From Streptomyces phaeolivaceus (lineage in GTDB: Bacteria > Actinomycetota > Actinomycetes > Streptomycetales > Streptomycetaceae): DNA of 64,000 bases. Positions 21,973-30,291 of the stretch are shown in pieces; the first letter of the stretch is position 1, and each line of letters opens with the position of its first letter. The position numbers were made by a program, and so were the translations under genes. The DNA is taken from assembly GCF_009184865.1 (NCBI RefSeq), contig NZ_CP045096.1, forward strand, positions 8,618,001 through 8,682,000, in the 5' to 3' direction. The notes beneath the pieces were generated by a model. The model ran no database searches, was not told the DNA's origin, and was given only the letters and a program-made list of their open reading frames with translations.

Positions 21973-24026
21973 GCGGGGACCTCCAGGGGGTCGAGCTTGT
22001 TGGCCTTGCGGATCTCGTCGACGATACGGCCGATGATCCCGGTGATGTCGAAGTCCTTCGGGGTGAACACGGCGGCCACTCCGGCGGCCCTGAGCTGCGC
22101 GGCGTCCGCGTGCGGGATGATCCCCCCGGCGATCACCGGGATGTCGTGGGCGCCCGCCTCCCGCAGCCGGTCCAGCACGTCCGGGACCAGCTGGGCGTGC
22201 GAGCCGGAGAGGATGGACAGCCCGACCGCGTGCACGTCCTCGGCGAGGGCCGCGTCCACGATCTGCTCCGGGGTGAGCCGGATGCCCTGGTAGACCACCT
22301 CGAAGCCCGCGTCCCGGGCCCGCACGGCGATCTGCTCGGCGCCGTTGGAGTGCCCGTCGAGGCCCGGCTTGCCGACCAGGAAGCGGAGCTTGCCGACGTT
22401 CATGTCCTTCGCCGTCAGCTCCACCTTGCGGCGCACCTCCGACATGGCCGAGCCCTCCTCGGCGGAGACGGCGACCGGCGCCGACGAGACCCCGGTCGGC
22501 GCCCGGAACTCGCCGAACACCTCACGGAGGGCCCCGGCCCACTCGCCGGTCGTGACCCCGGCTCGCGCGCACTCCAGGGTGGCCTCCATGAGGTTGTCCG
22601 TGCCCTTCGCGGCCTCCTTCAGCCGCTCCAGCGCCTTGCACGGGCGCGGGTGGTTGAAGGGCGGCTGGTAGCGCGTGTCGCGCCAGTTCCGGAGGGCCTT
22701 GACCACCCGTGCCTCGACGGCCGGGTCGACCGTCTGGATGGCCGCGTCCAGGTCGGCGGTGAGCGGGTTCGGCTCGGTGGACTCGAAGACGTTGACGCCG
22801 ACGATCTTCTCCTGGCCGGACTCGATCCGGGCCCGGCGCTCGGCGTGCGAGGAGACCAGCTGGGACTTGAGGTACCCGGACTCGACGGCGGCCATCGCGC
22901 CGCCCATCTCCTGGATCCGCTCGATCTCGGTGAAGGACTCCTCGACCAGTTGGGCCACCTTCGCCTCGATGACGTGCGAGCCCTCGAAGATGTCCTCGTA
23001 CTCCAGCAGATCGCTCTCGTGCGCCAGCACCTGCTGGATCCGCAGCGACCACTGCTGGTCCCACGGCCGGGGCAGGCCCAGAGCCTCGTTCCAGGCCGGC
23101 AGCTGGACAGCACGCGCCCGCGCGTCCTTGGAGAGCGTCACGGCCAGCATCTCCAGCACGATCCGCTGGACGTTGTTCTCCGGCTGCGCCTCGGTCAGTC
23201 CGAGGGAGTTGACCTGGACGCCGTACCGGAACCGCCGCTGCTTGGCGTTCTCGATGCCGTACCGCTCGCGGGTGATCCGGTCCCAGATCCGTCCGAACGC
23301 CCGCATCTTGCACATCTCCTCGACGAAGCGGACGCCCGCGTTCACGAAGAAGGAGATACGGGCGACGACATCGCCGAACTTCTCGGCCGGGACCTGCCCC
23401 GAGTCCCGTACGGCGTCCAGCACCGCGATCGCCGTGGACATCGCGTACGCGATCTCCTGCACCGGCGTGGCGCCCGCCTCCTGCAGGTGGTAGCTGCAGA
23501 TGTTGATCGGGTTCCACTTCGGCATGTGGGAGACCGTGTACGCGATCATGTCCGTCGTCAGCCGGAGCGAGGGTCCCGGCGGGAACACATGGGTGCCCCG
23601 CGACAGGTACTCCTTGACGATGTCGTTCTGCGTCGTCCCCTGGAGCCGCGTGATGGCCTCAGCATCGAGACCTTGCTCCTCTGCGACGACCTGGTAGAGC
23701 GCCAGCAGCCACATGGCGGTGGCGTTGATGGTCATCGAGGTGTTCATCTGCTCCAGGGGGATGTCCTGGAACAGCCTGCGCATGTCACCGAGATGGGCCA
23801 CCGGGACGCCGACCCGGCCGACCTCGCCGCGGGCGAGGATGTGGTCGGAGTCGTAGCCGGTCTGGGTCGGCAGGTCGAAGGCGACCGACAGACCCGTCTG
23901 CCCCTTGGCGAGGTTGCGCCGGTACAGCTCGTTGGACGCCTCGGCCGTGGAATGACCGGCGTACGTCCGCATGAGCCACGGCCGGTCCTTCGCTTGCCTG
24001 CCTTCGGCGGGCTGACGCTCACTCAT
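21969..24026 (-). CDS. meaA: Ethylmalonyl-CoA mutase (MeaA family), B12-dependent
   Basis: A 685-residue mutase with substrate and B12 domains in one chain. RTYAGHSTAEASNELYRRNL, GLSVAFDLPTQTGYDSDH and the CSYHLQEAGATPVQE segment belong to the methylmalonyl-CoA mutase barrel. The C-terminal GKPGLDGHSNGAEQIA contains the DxHxxG cobalt-binding His, followed by GLSILSGSH. It converts ethylmalonyl-CoA to methylsuccinyl-CoA after the Ccr step. It lies 9 bp after ccr. Confidence 0.92.
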   Translation of the reverse strand: MSERQPAEGRQAKDRPWLMRTYAGHSTAEASNELYRRNLAKGQTGLSVAFDLPTQTGYDSDHILARGEVGRVGVPVAHLGDMRRLFQDIPLEQMNTSMTINATAMWLLALYQVVAEEQGLDAEAITRLQGTTQNDIVKEYLSRGTHVFPPGPSLRLTTDMIAYTVSHMPKWNPINICSYHLQEAGATPVQEIAYAMSTAIAVLDAVRDSGQVPAEKFGDVVARISFFVNAGVRFVEEMCKMRAFGRIWDRITRERYGIENAKQRRFRYGVQVNSLGLTEAQPENNVQRIVLEMLAVTLSKDARARAVQLPAWNEALGLPRPWDQQWSLRIQQVLAHESDLLEYEDIFEGSHVIEAKVAQLVEESFTEIERIQEMGGAMAAVESGYLKSQLVSSHAERRARIESGQEKIVGVNVFESTEPNPLTADLDAAIQTVDPAVEARVVKALRNWRDTRYQPPFNHPRPCKALERLKEAAKGTDNLMEATLECARAGVTTGEWAGALREVFGEFRAPTGVSSAPVAVSAEEGSAMSEVRRKVELTAKDMNVGKLRFLVGKPGLDGHSNGAEQIAVRARDAGFEVVYQGIRLTPEQIVDAALAEDVHAVGLSILSGSHAQLVPDVLDRLREAGAHDIPVIAGGIIPHADAAQLRAAGVAAVFTPKDFDITGIIGRIVDEIRKANKLDPLEVPA

Positions 24027-24035
24027 GTGTGGACC

Positions 24036-25373
24036 TCAGATGTTCCGGAAGCGGTTGATGGCGTCGATGTGCTGGGCGCGCTTGGCGTGGTCGCGCACGC
24101 CGAGGCCCTCCTCGGGGGCCAGCGCGAGGACGCCGACCTTGCCCTGGTGGAGGTTGCGGTGCACGTCGTACGCGGCCTGCCCGGTCTCCTCCAGGGAGTA
24201 GACCTTCGACAGCGTCGGGTGGATCCTGCCCTTGGCGATCAGGCGGTTGGCCTCCCAGGCCTCGCGGTAGTTCGCGAAGTGGGAGCCGATGATCCGCTTC
24301 AGCGACATCCACAGGTAGCGGTTGTCGTACTCGTGCATATAGCCCGAGGTGGAGGCGCAGGTGGTGATGGTGCCGCCCTTGCGGGTGACGAAGACGCTCG
24401 CGCCGAAGGTCTCGCGGCCCGGGTGCTCGAAGACGATGTCGATGTCCTCGCCGCCGGTCAGCTCGCGGATGCGCTTGCCGAAGCGCTTCCACTCCTTGGG
24501 GTCCTGGGTCTGCTCGTCCTTCCAGAACCGGTAGCCCTCGGCGCTGCGGTCGATGATCGCCTCGGCGCCCATCGAGCGGCAGATGTCGGCCTTCTGGTCG
24601 CTGGAGACGACGCAGATCGGGTTGGCGCCGCCGGCCAGGGCGAACTGCGTGGCGTAGGAGCCCAGTCCGCCGCTGGCGCCCCAGATGAGGACGTTGTCGC
24701 CCTGCTTCATGGCGGCGCCGTTGCGGGAGACCAGCTGCCGGTACGCGGTGGAGTTCACCAGGCCCGGGGCGGCGGCCTCCTCCCAGCTGAGGTGGTCGGG
24801 CTTCGGCATCAGCTGGTTGGACTTGACGAGCGCGATCTCGGCGAGGCCGCCGAAGTTGGTCTCGAAGCCCCAGATCCGCTGCTCGGGGTCGAGCATGGTG
24901 TCGTTGTGGCCGTCGGACGACTCCAGCTCCACGCTCAGGCAGTGCGCGACGACCTCGTCACCGGGCCGCCAGGCGTTGACGCCGGGGCCGGTGCGCAGCA
25001 CGACGCCCGCGAGGTCGGAGCCGATGATGTGGTACGGCAGGTCGTGGCGCTTGGCCAGGTCGTTGGTGCGGCCGTAGCGCTCCAGGAACCCGAAGGTGGA
25101 CAGCGGCTCGAAGATCGAGGTCCACACGGAGTTGTAGTTGACCGAGGACGCCATGACGGCCACCAGGGCCTCACCCGGGCCGAGTTCCGGGACCGGGACG
25201 TCGTCGAGGTGGATCGACTTGCGGGGGTCCTTCTCGCGGGTCTGCATGCCCGCGAACATCTCCGTCTCGTCCTTGTGCACGGTGATCGCGCGGTACGACT
25301 CGGGGAGCGGCAGTGCGGCGAAGTCGGCGGACACGGAGTCCGGCGACTGGATCGCGTCCAGGATGTCCTTCAC
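24036..25373 (-). CDS. ccr: Crotonyl-CoA carboxylase/reductase
   Basis: A 445-residue medium-chain dehydrogenase/reductase of Ccr size. Landmarks: PRKSIHLDDVPVPELGPGEA, SSVNYNSVWTSIFEP, HIIGSDLAGVVLR, the NADPH-binding LIWGASGGLGSYATQFA, and the late FEHPGRETFGASVFV. It reductively carboxylates crotonyl-CoA to ethylmalonyl-CoA, feeding the ethylmalonyl-CoA pathway and extender units for polyketides. It is the first gene of the operon, behind a leader of roughly 280 bases that contains an inverted repeat. Confidence 0.95.
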   Translation of the reverse strand: MKDILDAIQSPDSVSADFAALPLPESYRAITVHKDETEMFAGMQTREKDPRKSIHLDDVPVPELGPGEALVAVMASSVNYNSVWTSIFEPLSTFGFLERYGRTNDLAKRHDLPYHIIGSDLAGVVLRTGPGVNAWRPGDEVVAHCLSVELESSDGHNDTMLDPEQRIWGFETNFGGLAEIALVKSNQLMPKPDHLSWEEAAAPGLVNSTAYRQLVSRNGAAMKQGDNVLIWGASGGLGSYATQFALAGGANPICVVSSDQKADICRSMGAEAIIDRSAEGYRFWKDEQTQDPKEWKRFGKRIRELTGGEDIDIVFEHPGRETFGASVFVTRKGGTITTCASTSGYMHEYDNRYLWMSLKRIIGSHFANYREAWEANRLIAKGRIHPTLSKVYSLEETGQAAYDVHRNLHQGKVGVLALAPEEGLGVRDHAKRAQHIDAINRFRNI

Positions 25374-25649
25374 GGTGGTGCCTCCGGCGACGAGCGTCCT
25401 GAGGGAAGACGCTGTTGAGGGTTACGTCGGTGCTGAGCTGGGTGCTGATGCCGTCGGTTCGGCGGAGGTGGTGCTTCGGCGGCGCTGGGTGTGGCGCGGA
25501 AGGGTGCCTGTGACGCAGGCGTCCGGGCACGCGGACCGTGGTCTGCGGGGACAGCCGACGTACGAGAGATCTCTGCACGCCGGCCGCCCGGACTCCTTCA
25601 ACGTATGGCACGCCGTGTCACCCCGCAAGGCACCGAGTGCCAGAAAGTT

Positions 25650-25683
25650 CGCTCAGGTGAAATCTTTACGTAACACCTGAGCG
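25650..25683. promoter_or_regulatory. Inverted repeat, candidate operator of the ccr promoter
   Basis: Perfect 10-bp arms CGCTCAGGTG and CACCTGAGCG around the A/T-rich 14-base centre AAATCTTTACGTAA. On the minus strand the centre reads TTACGTAAAGATTT and could contain a -10 element. A repressor bound here would block ccr; the neighbouring TetR-type protein is the obvious candidate. A transcript hairpin is an alternative. Confidence 0.65.
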
Positions 25684-25727
25684 ATGATCGATCAGAGGGG
25701 GGCAGAAAAGGGCCTCTGACGTGCCAA

Positions 25728-25753
25728 AACGGCCACCCCGGAGGGTGGCCGTT
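25728..25753 (-). terminator. Intrinsic terminator after the TetR gene
   Basis: Perfect 11-bp stem AACGGCCACCC / GGGTGGCCGTT with a 4-nt loop; on the minus strand it is followed by TTTT. It separates the tetR and ccr transcription units. Confidence 0.9.
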
Positions 25754-25827
25754 CTCATAGTTACCAATGAGTAGAAGGTGGTTTCAAGCGAGCCCGAGCC
25801 GGACTCGACCCAGGCCCGGCCGGGGGC

Positions 25828-26637
25828 TCAGCGGTCCCGGAGTGCCTCTTCGATGGTGCGCATGACCTCGTCGAGGGGTGCGTCGGTACGGGCCACGGTC
25901 ACCAGGACCTCACCGTGCGTGGAGGCCGTCGCGGCGGCCGGCTCGGGGGCCAGGGTGCGGCCCGCGCCGATCCCCGTGCCGAACGTCCTGCGGACGATGG
26001 CGAAGGCGTGGTCGAGTTGGGTCTCGACATCGCCCTGCCCGCCGGACCGCAGCCACCGGCGCAGTACGTGGTTGTGCGCGGTGACGACCGCCGACGCGGC
26101 CACCTCGGCGAGCAGCGGGTCGTCGTTGCCGGTGTCGTGGTGGGCGTGCTCGTCGAAGTGGCCCAGCAGATAGCGGGTGAAGAGGCGCTCGTAGCGGGCC
26201 ACGGAGGCGATCTCCGCCTCCCGGAGGGTGGGGACCTCACGGGTCAGCTTGTAGCGGGCGACCGAGATCTCCGGCCGGGCCGCGTACATCTTCATGACTT
26301 CCTTGATGCCGCGGCACACCGTGTCGAGCGGGTGCTCGTGCGGGGGCGCCGCGTTCAGCACCGCCTCGGCGCGGATCAGGGTGTCGTCGTGGTCCGGGAA
26401 GATCGCCTCTTCCTTGGAGCGGAAGTGGCGGAAGAAGGTGCGGCGGGCGACCCCGGCCGCCGCCGCGACCTCGTCGACGGTGGTCGCCTCGTACCCCTTG
26501 GTCGAGAACAGCTCCATGGCCGCGGCCGCCAGTTCCCTGCGCATCTTGAGGCGTTGGGCGGCGGCACGACTTCCCGCGGCGCTCTCCGGAGCGTCGGGCG
26601 CAGCTGGTGTACGTGAGGACTTGGCGGGCTGGGACAT
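25828..26637 (-). CDS. TetR-family transcriptional regulator
   Basis: A 269-residue regulator. The DNA-binding part is MELFSTKGYEATTVDEVAAA then AGVARRTFFRHFRSKEEAIF, a standard TetR helix-turn-helix. It is preceded by a 30-residue Ala/Ser/Pro-rich extension. The C-terminal ligand domain has the extra tail seen in larger TetR proteins. The start MSQPAKSS at 26637 was preferred; an ATG 18 bases upstream is possible. Its position before ccr suggests control of ethylmalonyl-CoA genes, which the sequence alone cannot prove. Confidence 0.85.
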   Translation of the reverse strand: MSQPAKSSRTPAAPDAPESAAGSRAAAQRLKMRRELAAAAMELFSTKGYEATTVDEVAAAAGVARRTFFRHFRSKEEAIFPDHDDTLIRAEAVLNAAPPHEHPLDTVCRGIKEVMKMYAARPEISVARYKLTREVPTLREAEIASVARYERLFTRYLLGHFDEHAHHDTGNDDPLLAEVAASAVVTAHNHVLRRWLRSGGQGDVETQLDHAFAIVRRTFGTGIGAGRTLAPEPAAATASTHGEVLVTVARTDAPLDEVMRTIEEALRDR

Positions 26638-26875
26638 GCCCCGAACGTACTGCATCCGTGCAGGAGAGCGCGCGTGTCCGGCCATCCCCCCGCCCCGCTC
26701 GGGCGGGGCGGCGGCCAGGTGGGCGGCCGGGGGAGCGACGGACCGGCCGCCCCCGGGGACGGCGGAGCGGGCGGCCGGGGAACGGCTGCCCGGCCCGAGC
26801 AGCCCGCCCCAGTCCGTGCCCGCCGTCGGCCGTCCCGCCCGGGTCGGCTCCGCCCCGGCCCCGTCGTCCGCCCGC

Positions 26876-28699
26876 TCAGCGCTTGGCATATTCGCGGAAG
26901 CCGCGGCCGGTCTTACGGCCGAGGCAGCCCGCGGCCACCAGGTGCTCCAGGAGGGGGGCCGGGGCGAGGCCCGGGTCGCGGAACTCGCGGTGCAGGACCT
27001 TCTCGATGGCCAGGGAGACGTCGAGACCGACCACGTCCAGCAGCTCGAACGGTCCCATCGGGTAACCGCCGCCCAGCTTCATCGCCGCGTCGATGTCGTC
27101 CAGCGTCGCGTAGTGCTCCTGCACCATCTTGATCGCGTTGTTCAGGTACGGGAACAGCAGCGCGTTCACGATGAAACCGGCCCGGTCACCGCAGTCCACC
27201 GGGTGCTTGCGGACCTTCGCGCACAGCTCACGCACCGTGGCGTGCACCTCGTCGGCGGTCAGGACCGTACGGACCACCTCGACCAGCTTCATCGCCGGCG
27301 CCGGGTTGAAGAAGTGCATCCCGATCACGTCCTGCGGGCGCGAGGTCGCGCGGGCGCAGGCCACGACGGGCAGCGAGGAGGTGGTGGTGGCGAGGATCGC
27401 GCCCGGCTTGCAGACCTTGTCGAAGGTCGCGAACAACTGCCGCTTCACGTCCAGGTCCTCGGCCACGGCCTCCAGCGCCAGATCGACGTCCGCGAACGCG
27501 TCGTACGACCCCGCCGGGGTGATCCGGTCCAGCGTCTCGGCGGCGGCCTCGACCGTCATTCGCCCCTTGTCGACGGACCGGGCCAGCGACTTTCCGATCC
27601 GGGCCTTCGCGGCCTGTGCCTTCTCCTCGGTGCGCGCGGCGAGCACGACGCCGTACCCGGCCTTCGCGAACACCTCGGCGATGCCGGACGCCATGGTCCC
27701 GGAGCCCGCCACGCCCACCGAGCGGACCGTACGGCCGGAGGTCGAGGCGACCCCCTCCGCCGGTGTCGGCGCGTCCCGCACGACGGTGGCGGAGCCGGGG
27801 GCCTCGTAGGAGTAGAAACCGCGCCCCGACTTGCGGCCCGTCAGGCCCGCCTCGCTGAGCTGCCGGAGGATCGGCGCCGGCGCGTGCAGCCGGTCGTGCG
27901 AGGCCGCGTACATGGCCTCCAGGACCGTGCGCGCGGTGTCGATGCCGATCAGGTCCAGCAGCGCCAGCGGGCCCATCGGCAGCCCGCAGCCGAGCCGCAT
28001 CGCCGCGTCGATGTCCTCGCGGGAGGCGTACTTGGCCTCGTACATCGCGGCGGCCTGGTTGAGATAGCCGAACAGCAGCCCGTCGGCGACGAAACCGGGC
28101 CGGTCGCCGACCGCGACGGGCTCCTTGCCCAGGTCGAGCGCGAGATCCGTGACCGCGACGACGGCCTGCGGCGCGGTCAGCACCGAGGAGACCACCTCGA
28201 CCAGCTTCATCGCCGGGGCCGGGTTGAAGAAGTGCAGCCCGAGCACCCGCTCCGGCCGCGCCGACTCGGCGGCCAGCCGCGTCACCGACAGCGCGTTGGT
28301 GCCGGTGGCGAGAACCGTCTCCGGGCGCACGATCGCGTCCAGCTCACGGAACACCTGCTGCTTGATCTCGTACGACTCCGGGACGACCTCGATCACCAGG
28401 TCGGCGTCGGCCGCGGCCTGGAGGTCGGTGAAGGTGCGGAAGCGGGCGAGGACGTCACCACGCTCCCGCTCGGTGATCCGCCCACGGGTCACGGCCCGCT
28501 CGGTCGAGGCCTCCAGCGCGGCGACGGCACGGGCGCCGGCGGCCTCGCTGAGGTCGATGCCGACGACCTCGCGGCCGGACCGGGCGAGCACCTCGGCGAT
28601 ACCGGTGCCCATGGTGCCGAGACCGACCACGGCGATCGTCCGGAACGGGGACTGCGGAGACTGCGGGGACAGGGGGGAGTCGGAAAGGGGAGCGGCCAT
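26876..28699 (-). CDS. Tandem-fused 3-hydroxyacyl-CoA dehydrogenase
   Basis: A 607-residue protein made of two full 3-hydroxyacyl-CoA dehydrogenases. Copy 1 has GLGTMGTG at residue 26, LHFFNPAPAMKLVEVV and a C-terminal domain with GCGLPMGPLALLDLIG. Copy 2 has GSGTMASG near residue 330, MHFFNPAPAMKLVEVV and GGGYPMGPFELLDVVG. Both end in GRKSGRGF/GRKTGRGF. Both copies keep the NAD loop and the catalytic His region, so both may be active. It probably acts on 3-hydroxybutyryl-CoA, linking to crotonyl-CoA for Ccr. Start at 28699 follows GGAG. Confidence 0.9.
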   Translation of the reverse strand: MAAPLSDSPLSPQSPQSPFRTIAVVGLGTMGTGIAEVLARSGREVVGIDLSEAAGARAVAALEASTERAVTRGRITERERGDVLARFRTFTDLQAAADADLVIEVVPESYEIKQQVFRELDAIVRPETVLATGTNALSVTRLAAESARPERVLGLHFFNPAPAMKLVEVVSSVLTAPQAVVAVTDLALDLGKEPVAVGDRPGFVADGLLFGYLNQAAAMYEAKYASREDIDAAMRLGCGLPMGPLALLDLIGIDTARTVLEAMYAASHDRLHAPAPILRQLSEAGLTGRKSGRGFYSYEAPGSATVVRDAPTPAEGVASTSGRTVRSVGVAGSGTMASGIAEVFAKAGYGVVLAARTEEKAQAAKARIGKSLARSVDKGRMTVEAAAETLDRITPAGSYDAFADVDLALEAVAEDLDVKRQLFATFDKVCKPGAILATTTSSLPVVACARATSRPQDVIGMHFFNPAPAMKLVEVVRTVLTADEVHATVRELCAKVRKHPVDCGDRAGFIVNALLFPYLNNAIKMVQEHYATLDDIDAAMKLGGGYPMGPFELLDVVGLDVSLAIEKVLHREFRDPGLAPAPLLEHLVAAGCLGRKTGRGFREYAKR

Positions 28700-29074
28700 C
28701 GCGGGACTCCAGGATGAGGTGACGACTGAGGGAAACGCGGCGGGGTGCGCGAAGAGCGCGCAAGCAGCGCGTGGAGTGCGGGTGTTGGTGCTGCCGGGCT
28801 GATGAACGCACACGCCCGGTGCCGTCACCGAGGGGCGTGCACACGCCCGGCGGGAACGGCTGAACCGACCGGCCCTGTCCCGAGGCCGAGCCGTACTGGT
28901 ACTCCAGGTACCGAACCGACTGTGCTCACAACGGCTGCGTCACCAAACCGTCGTAAGCGAACACGAGTGGGTATCTCGCTCGTCTGAGCTTAACCGGTGG
29001 GTAACGAGCGCGCCAGCCCCCGTGTTTGTGATGTACGTCCCCCAACCGCGCCACGCGCCCGTACGCTCGATGAC
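28700..29074. other. Divergent promoter region with inverted repeats
   Basis: Promoters for the minus-strand dehydrogenase and the plus-strand HEAT gene must lie here. Visible symmetries are GGTAC-TCCAG-GTACC at 28898-28912 and CGCTCGT (28977-28983) with ACGAGCG (29004-29010). No small gene or RNA was recognised. Confidence 0.5.
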
Positions 29075-29650
29075 ATGGACGAGGAGTTGCGATCACTCAC
29101 GGAGCGTGTGCGGAGCGAGTCGGGGGGCGCGGCGGGATACGAGCGGCTCGTCACGACCGAGTCCACGGATGAGCTGGCGGCGCTGCTGACCGAGCCGGGG
29201 CAGCCGTTGTGGGCGCGGGAGTTGGCCGCGTTCCGGTTGGGCGTCGCGGGGGACCGGCGGGCCTTCGAGTCCCTCGTCCTGCTGCTCAACCACCGGGATC
29301 CACCGCGCTGCGCCTCCGCGGCGTACGCGCTGGCCCGGCTCGGCGACCCGCGCACCGCCCGCGCGGCGGCGGCCCTCGCGACCAACGAACTCCGCGTCGC
29401 CTACGCCCTGCACCCCGTCCGTCTGCTCGTCGAACTCCGCGCCCCCGAGGCCGTACCCGCCCTGATCACCACGCTCCGGCGCCGGCTCGGCCCGCACGAC
29501 CCCTACCGCCGGGTGGCCCTCGCGTGCGTGGACGGGCTGGGTGCCTTGGGCGACGTCCGGGCCAGGACCGTCCTGAACGAGGCCCTGGCACACCCGAAGC
29601 TCGCGGAGGCGGCGGTACGGGCACTGGCGCGCATCCCCAGGCAGCGCTAG
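29075..29650 (+). CDS. HEAT-repeat protein
   Basis: A 191-residue alpha-solenoid protein. Helical pairs recur about every 31 residues (ARELAAFRLGVAGDRRAFES, CASAAYALARLGDPRTARAA, ALACVDGLGALGDVRARTVL), the pattern of HEAT/PBS-lyase repeats. No catalytic motif is visible; such proteins act as protein-binding scaffolds. The ATG at 29075 is preceded by TACGCT at 29062-29067, a plausible -10 box for a leaderless or short-leader mRNA. Its stop overlaps the convergent acetyltransferase gene by four bases. Confidence 0.85.
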   Translation: MDEELRSLTERVRSESGGAAGYERLVTTESTDELAALLTEPGQPLWARELAAFRLGVAGDRRAFESLVLLLNHRDPPRCASAAYALARLGDPRTARAAAALATNELRVAYALHPVRLLVELRAPEAVPALITTLRRRLGPHDPYRRVALACVDGLGALGDVRARTVLNEALAHPKLAEAAVRALARIPRQR

Positions 29651-30201
29651 GCGCCGAGTGCCTTCCCGTACCGGACCTCCGGCACCTCGACCCCGTCCAC
29701 CTCGAACGGTTCCTCGGTGCCGTCCGCCGCGAAGCCGTGGTGTTCGTAGAAGCGGCGGGCCCGTCCGTTCTCCTTGAGGACCCACAGCAGGACGCGGTCG
29801 TGGCCGGCGGTCGCGCACTCCTCCGCGCAGGCCTTCAGCAGTGCGCTGCCGACACCACCGCCGAAGCGGCCCGGTCGTACGTAGAGGGCGTACAACTCGG
29901 CGTCTTCCGTGCGGAGTTCGCCGTCCCGGTAGGGGCCGTACGCCGCCCAGCCGACGATCTCCCCGGCGCGCTCGGCGATCAGGTTGACCACGGGGCTGTC
30001 GGTCCGCGCGAGCATCGCACGGCGCCTCTCGGCGTCCTCGTCCACGTCCATCGCGTCCAGGTACGCCTGCGGGACGAGCCCCGCGTACGCGTTCTGCCAG
30101 CCGCCCACGCGGATCTCGGCGACGGCGCGGCAGTCGGCCGGGGTCATCTCGCGGATGCGGACGCGGACGCGGATGCGGTGGCCGGGGAGGTCGTCGTTCA
30201 T
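29647..30201 (-). CDS. GNAT-family N-acetyltransferase
   Basis: A 184-residue GNAT protein. The acetyl-CoA motif is ELYALYVRPGRFGGGVGSALLKA, followed by RVLLWVLKENGRARRFYEHHGF, a typical motif A/B pair. The N-terminal REMTPADCRAVAEIRV is the usual first strand and helix. The substrate is unknown. It lies on the same strand as the secreted hydrolase upstream but a very strong terminator separates them. Confidence 0.9.
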   Translation of the reverse strand: MNDDLPGHRIRVRVRIREMTPADCRAVAEIRVGGWQNAYAGLVPQAYLDAMDVDEDAERRRAMLARTDSPVVNLIAERAGEIVGWAAYGPYRDGELRTEDAELYALYVRPGRFGGGVGSALLKACAEECATAGHDRVLLWVLKENGRARRFYEHHGFAADGTEEPFEVDGVEVPEVRYGKALGA

Positions 30202-30218
30202 GTCGGCACGGTAGACGG

Positions 30219-30264
30219 GACGGCGGGGCCGGGGCCGCGAATTTCGCGCCCCGGCCCCGCCGTC
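30219..30264 (-). terminator. Strong terminator after the secreted hydrolase gene
   Basis: Perfect 17-bp arms GACGGCGGGGCCGGGGC (30219-30235) and its complement at 30248-30264, extended inward by GCGAA/TTCGC with one bulge. This very stable hairpin lies between two minus-strand genes. Confidence 0.85.
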
Positions 30265-30291
30265 GGGCCGTGCTCCACCTGTTCCGGCTGC

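Larger units (their letters stand above)
25374..25827. other. Long leader/promoter region of the ccr operon
   Basis: No gene of its own was found. From the ccr side it contains about 275 bases of G+C-rich leader, the 25650-25683 inverted repeat in the only A/T-rich stretch, and the tetR terminator at 25728-25753. The length of the leader leaves room for post-transcriptional control, but no known riboswitch pattern was recognised. Confidence 0.6.

Noticed and set aside
21918..25418. A 1166-codon open frame on the plus strand over the ethylmalonyl-CoA operon
   Set aside because: Antisense to meaA and ccr, low-complexity Arg/Gly/Leu/Val composition, no motifs; a shadow of high-GC coding on the other strand.
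28977..29010. 7-bp inverted repeat before the HEAT gene as an operator
   Set aside because: Short arms with a 20-base spacer are expected by chance in a region of this size; noted only within the intergenic entry.
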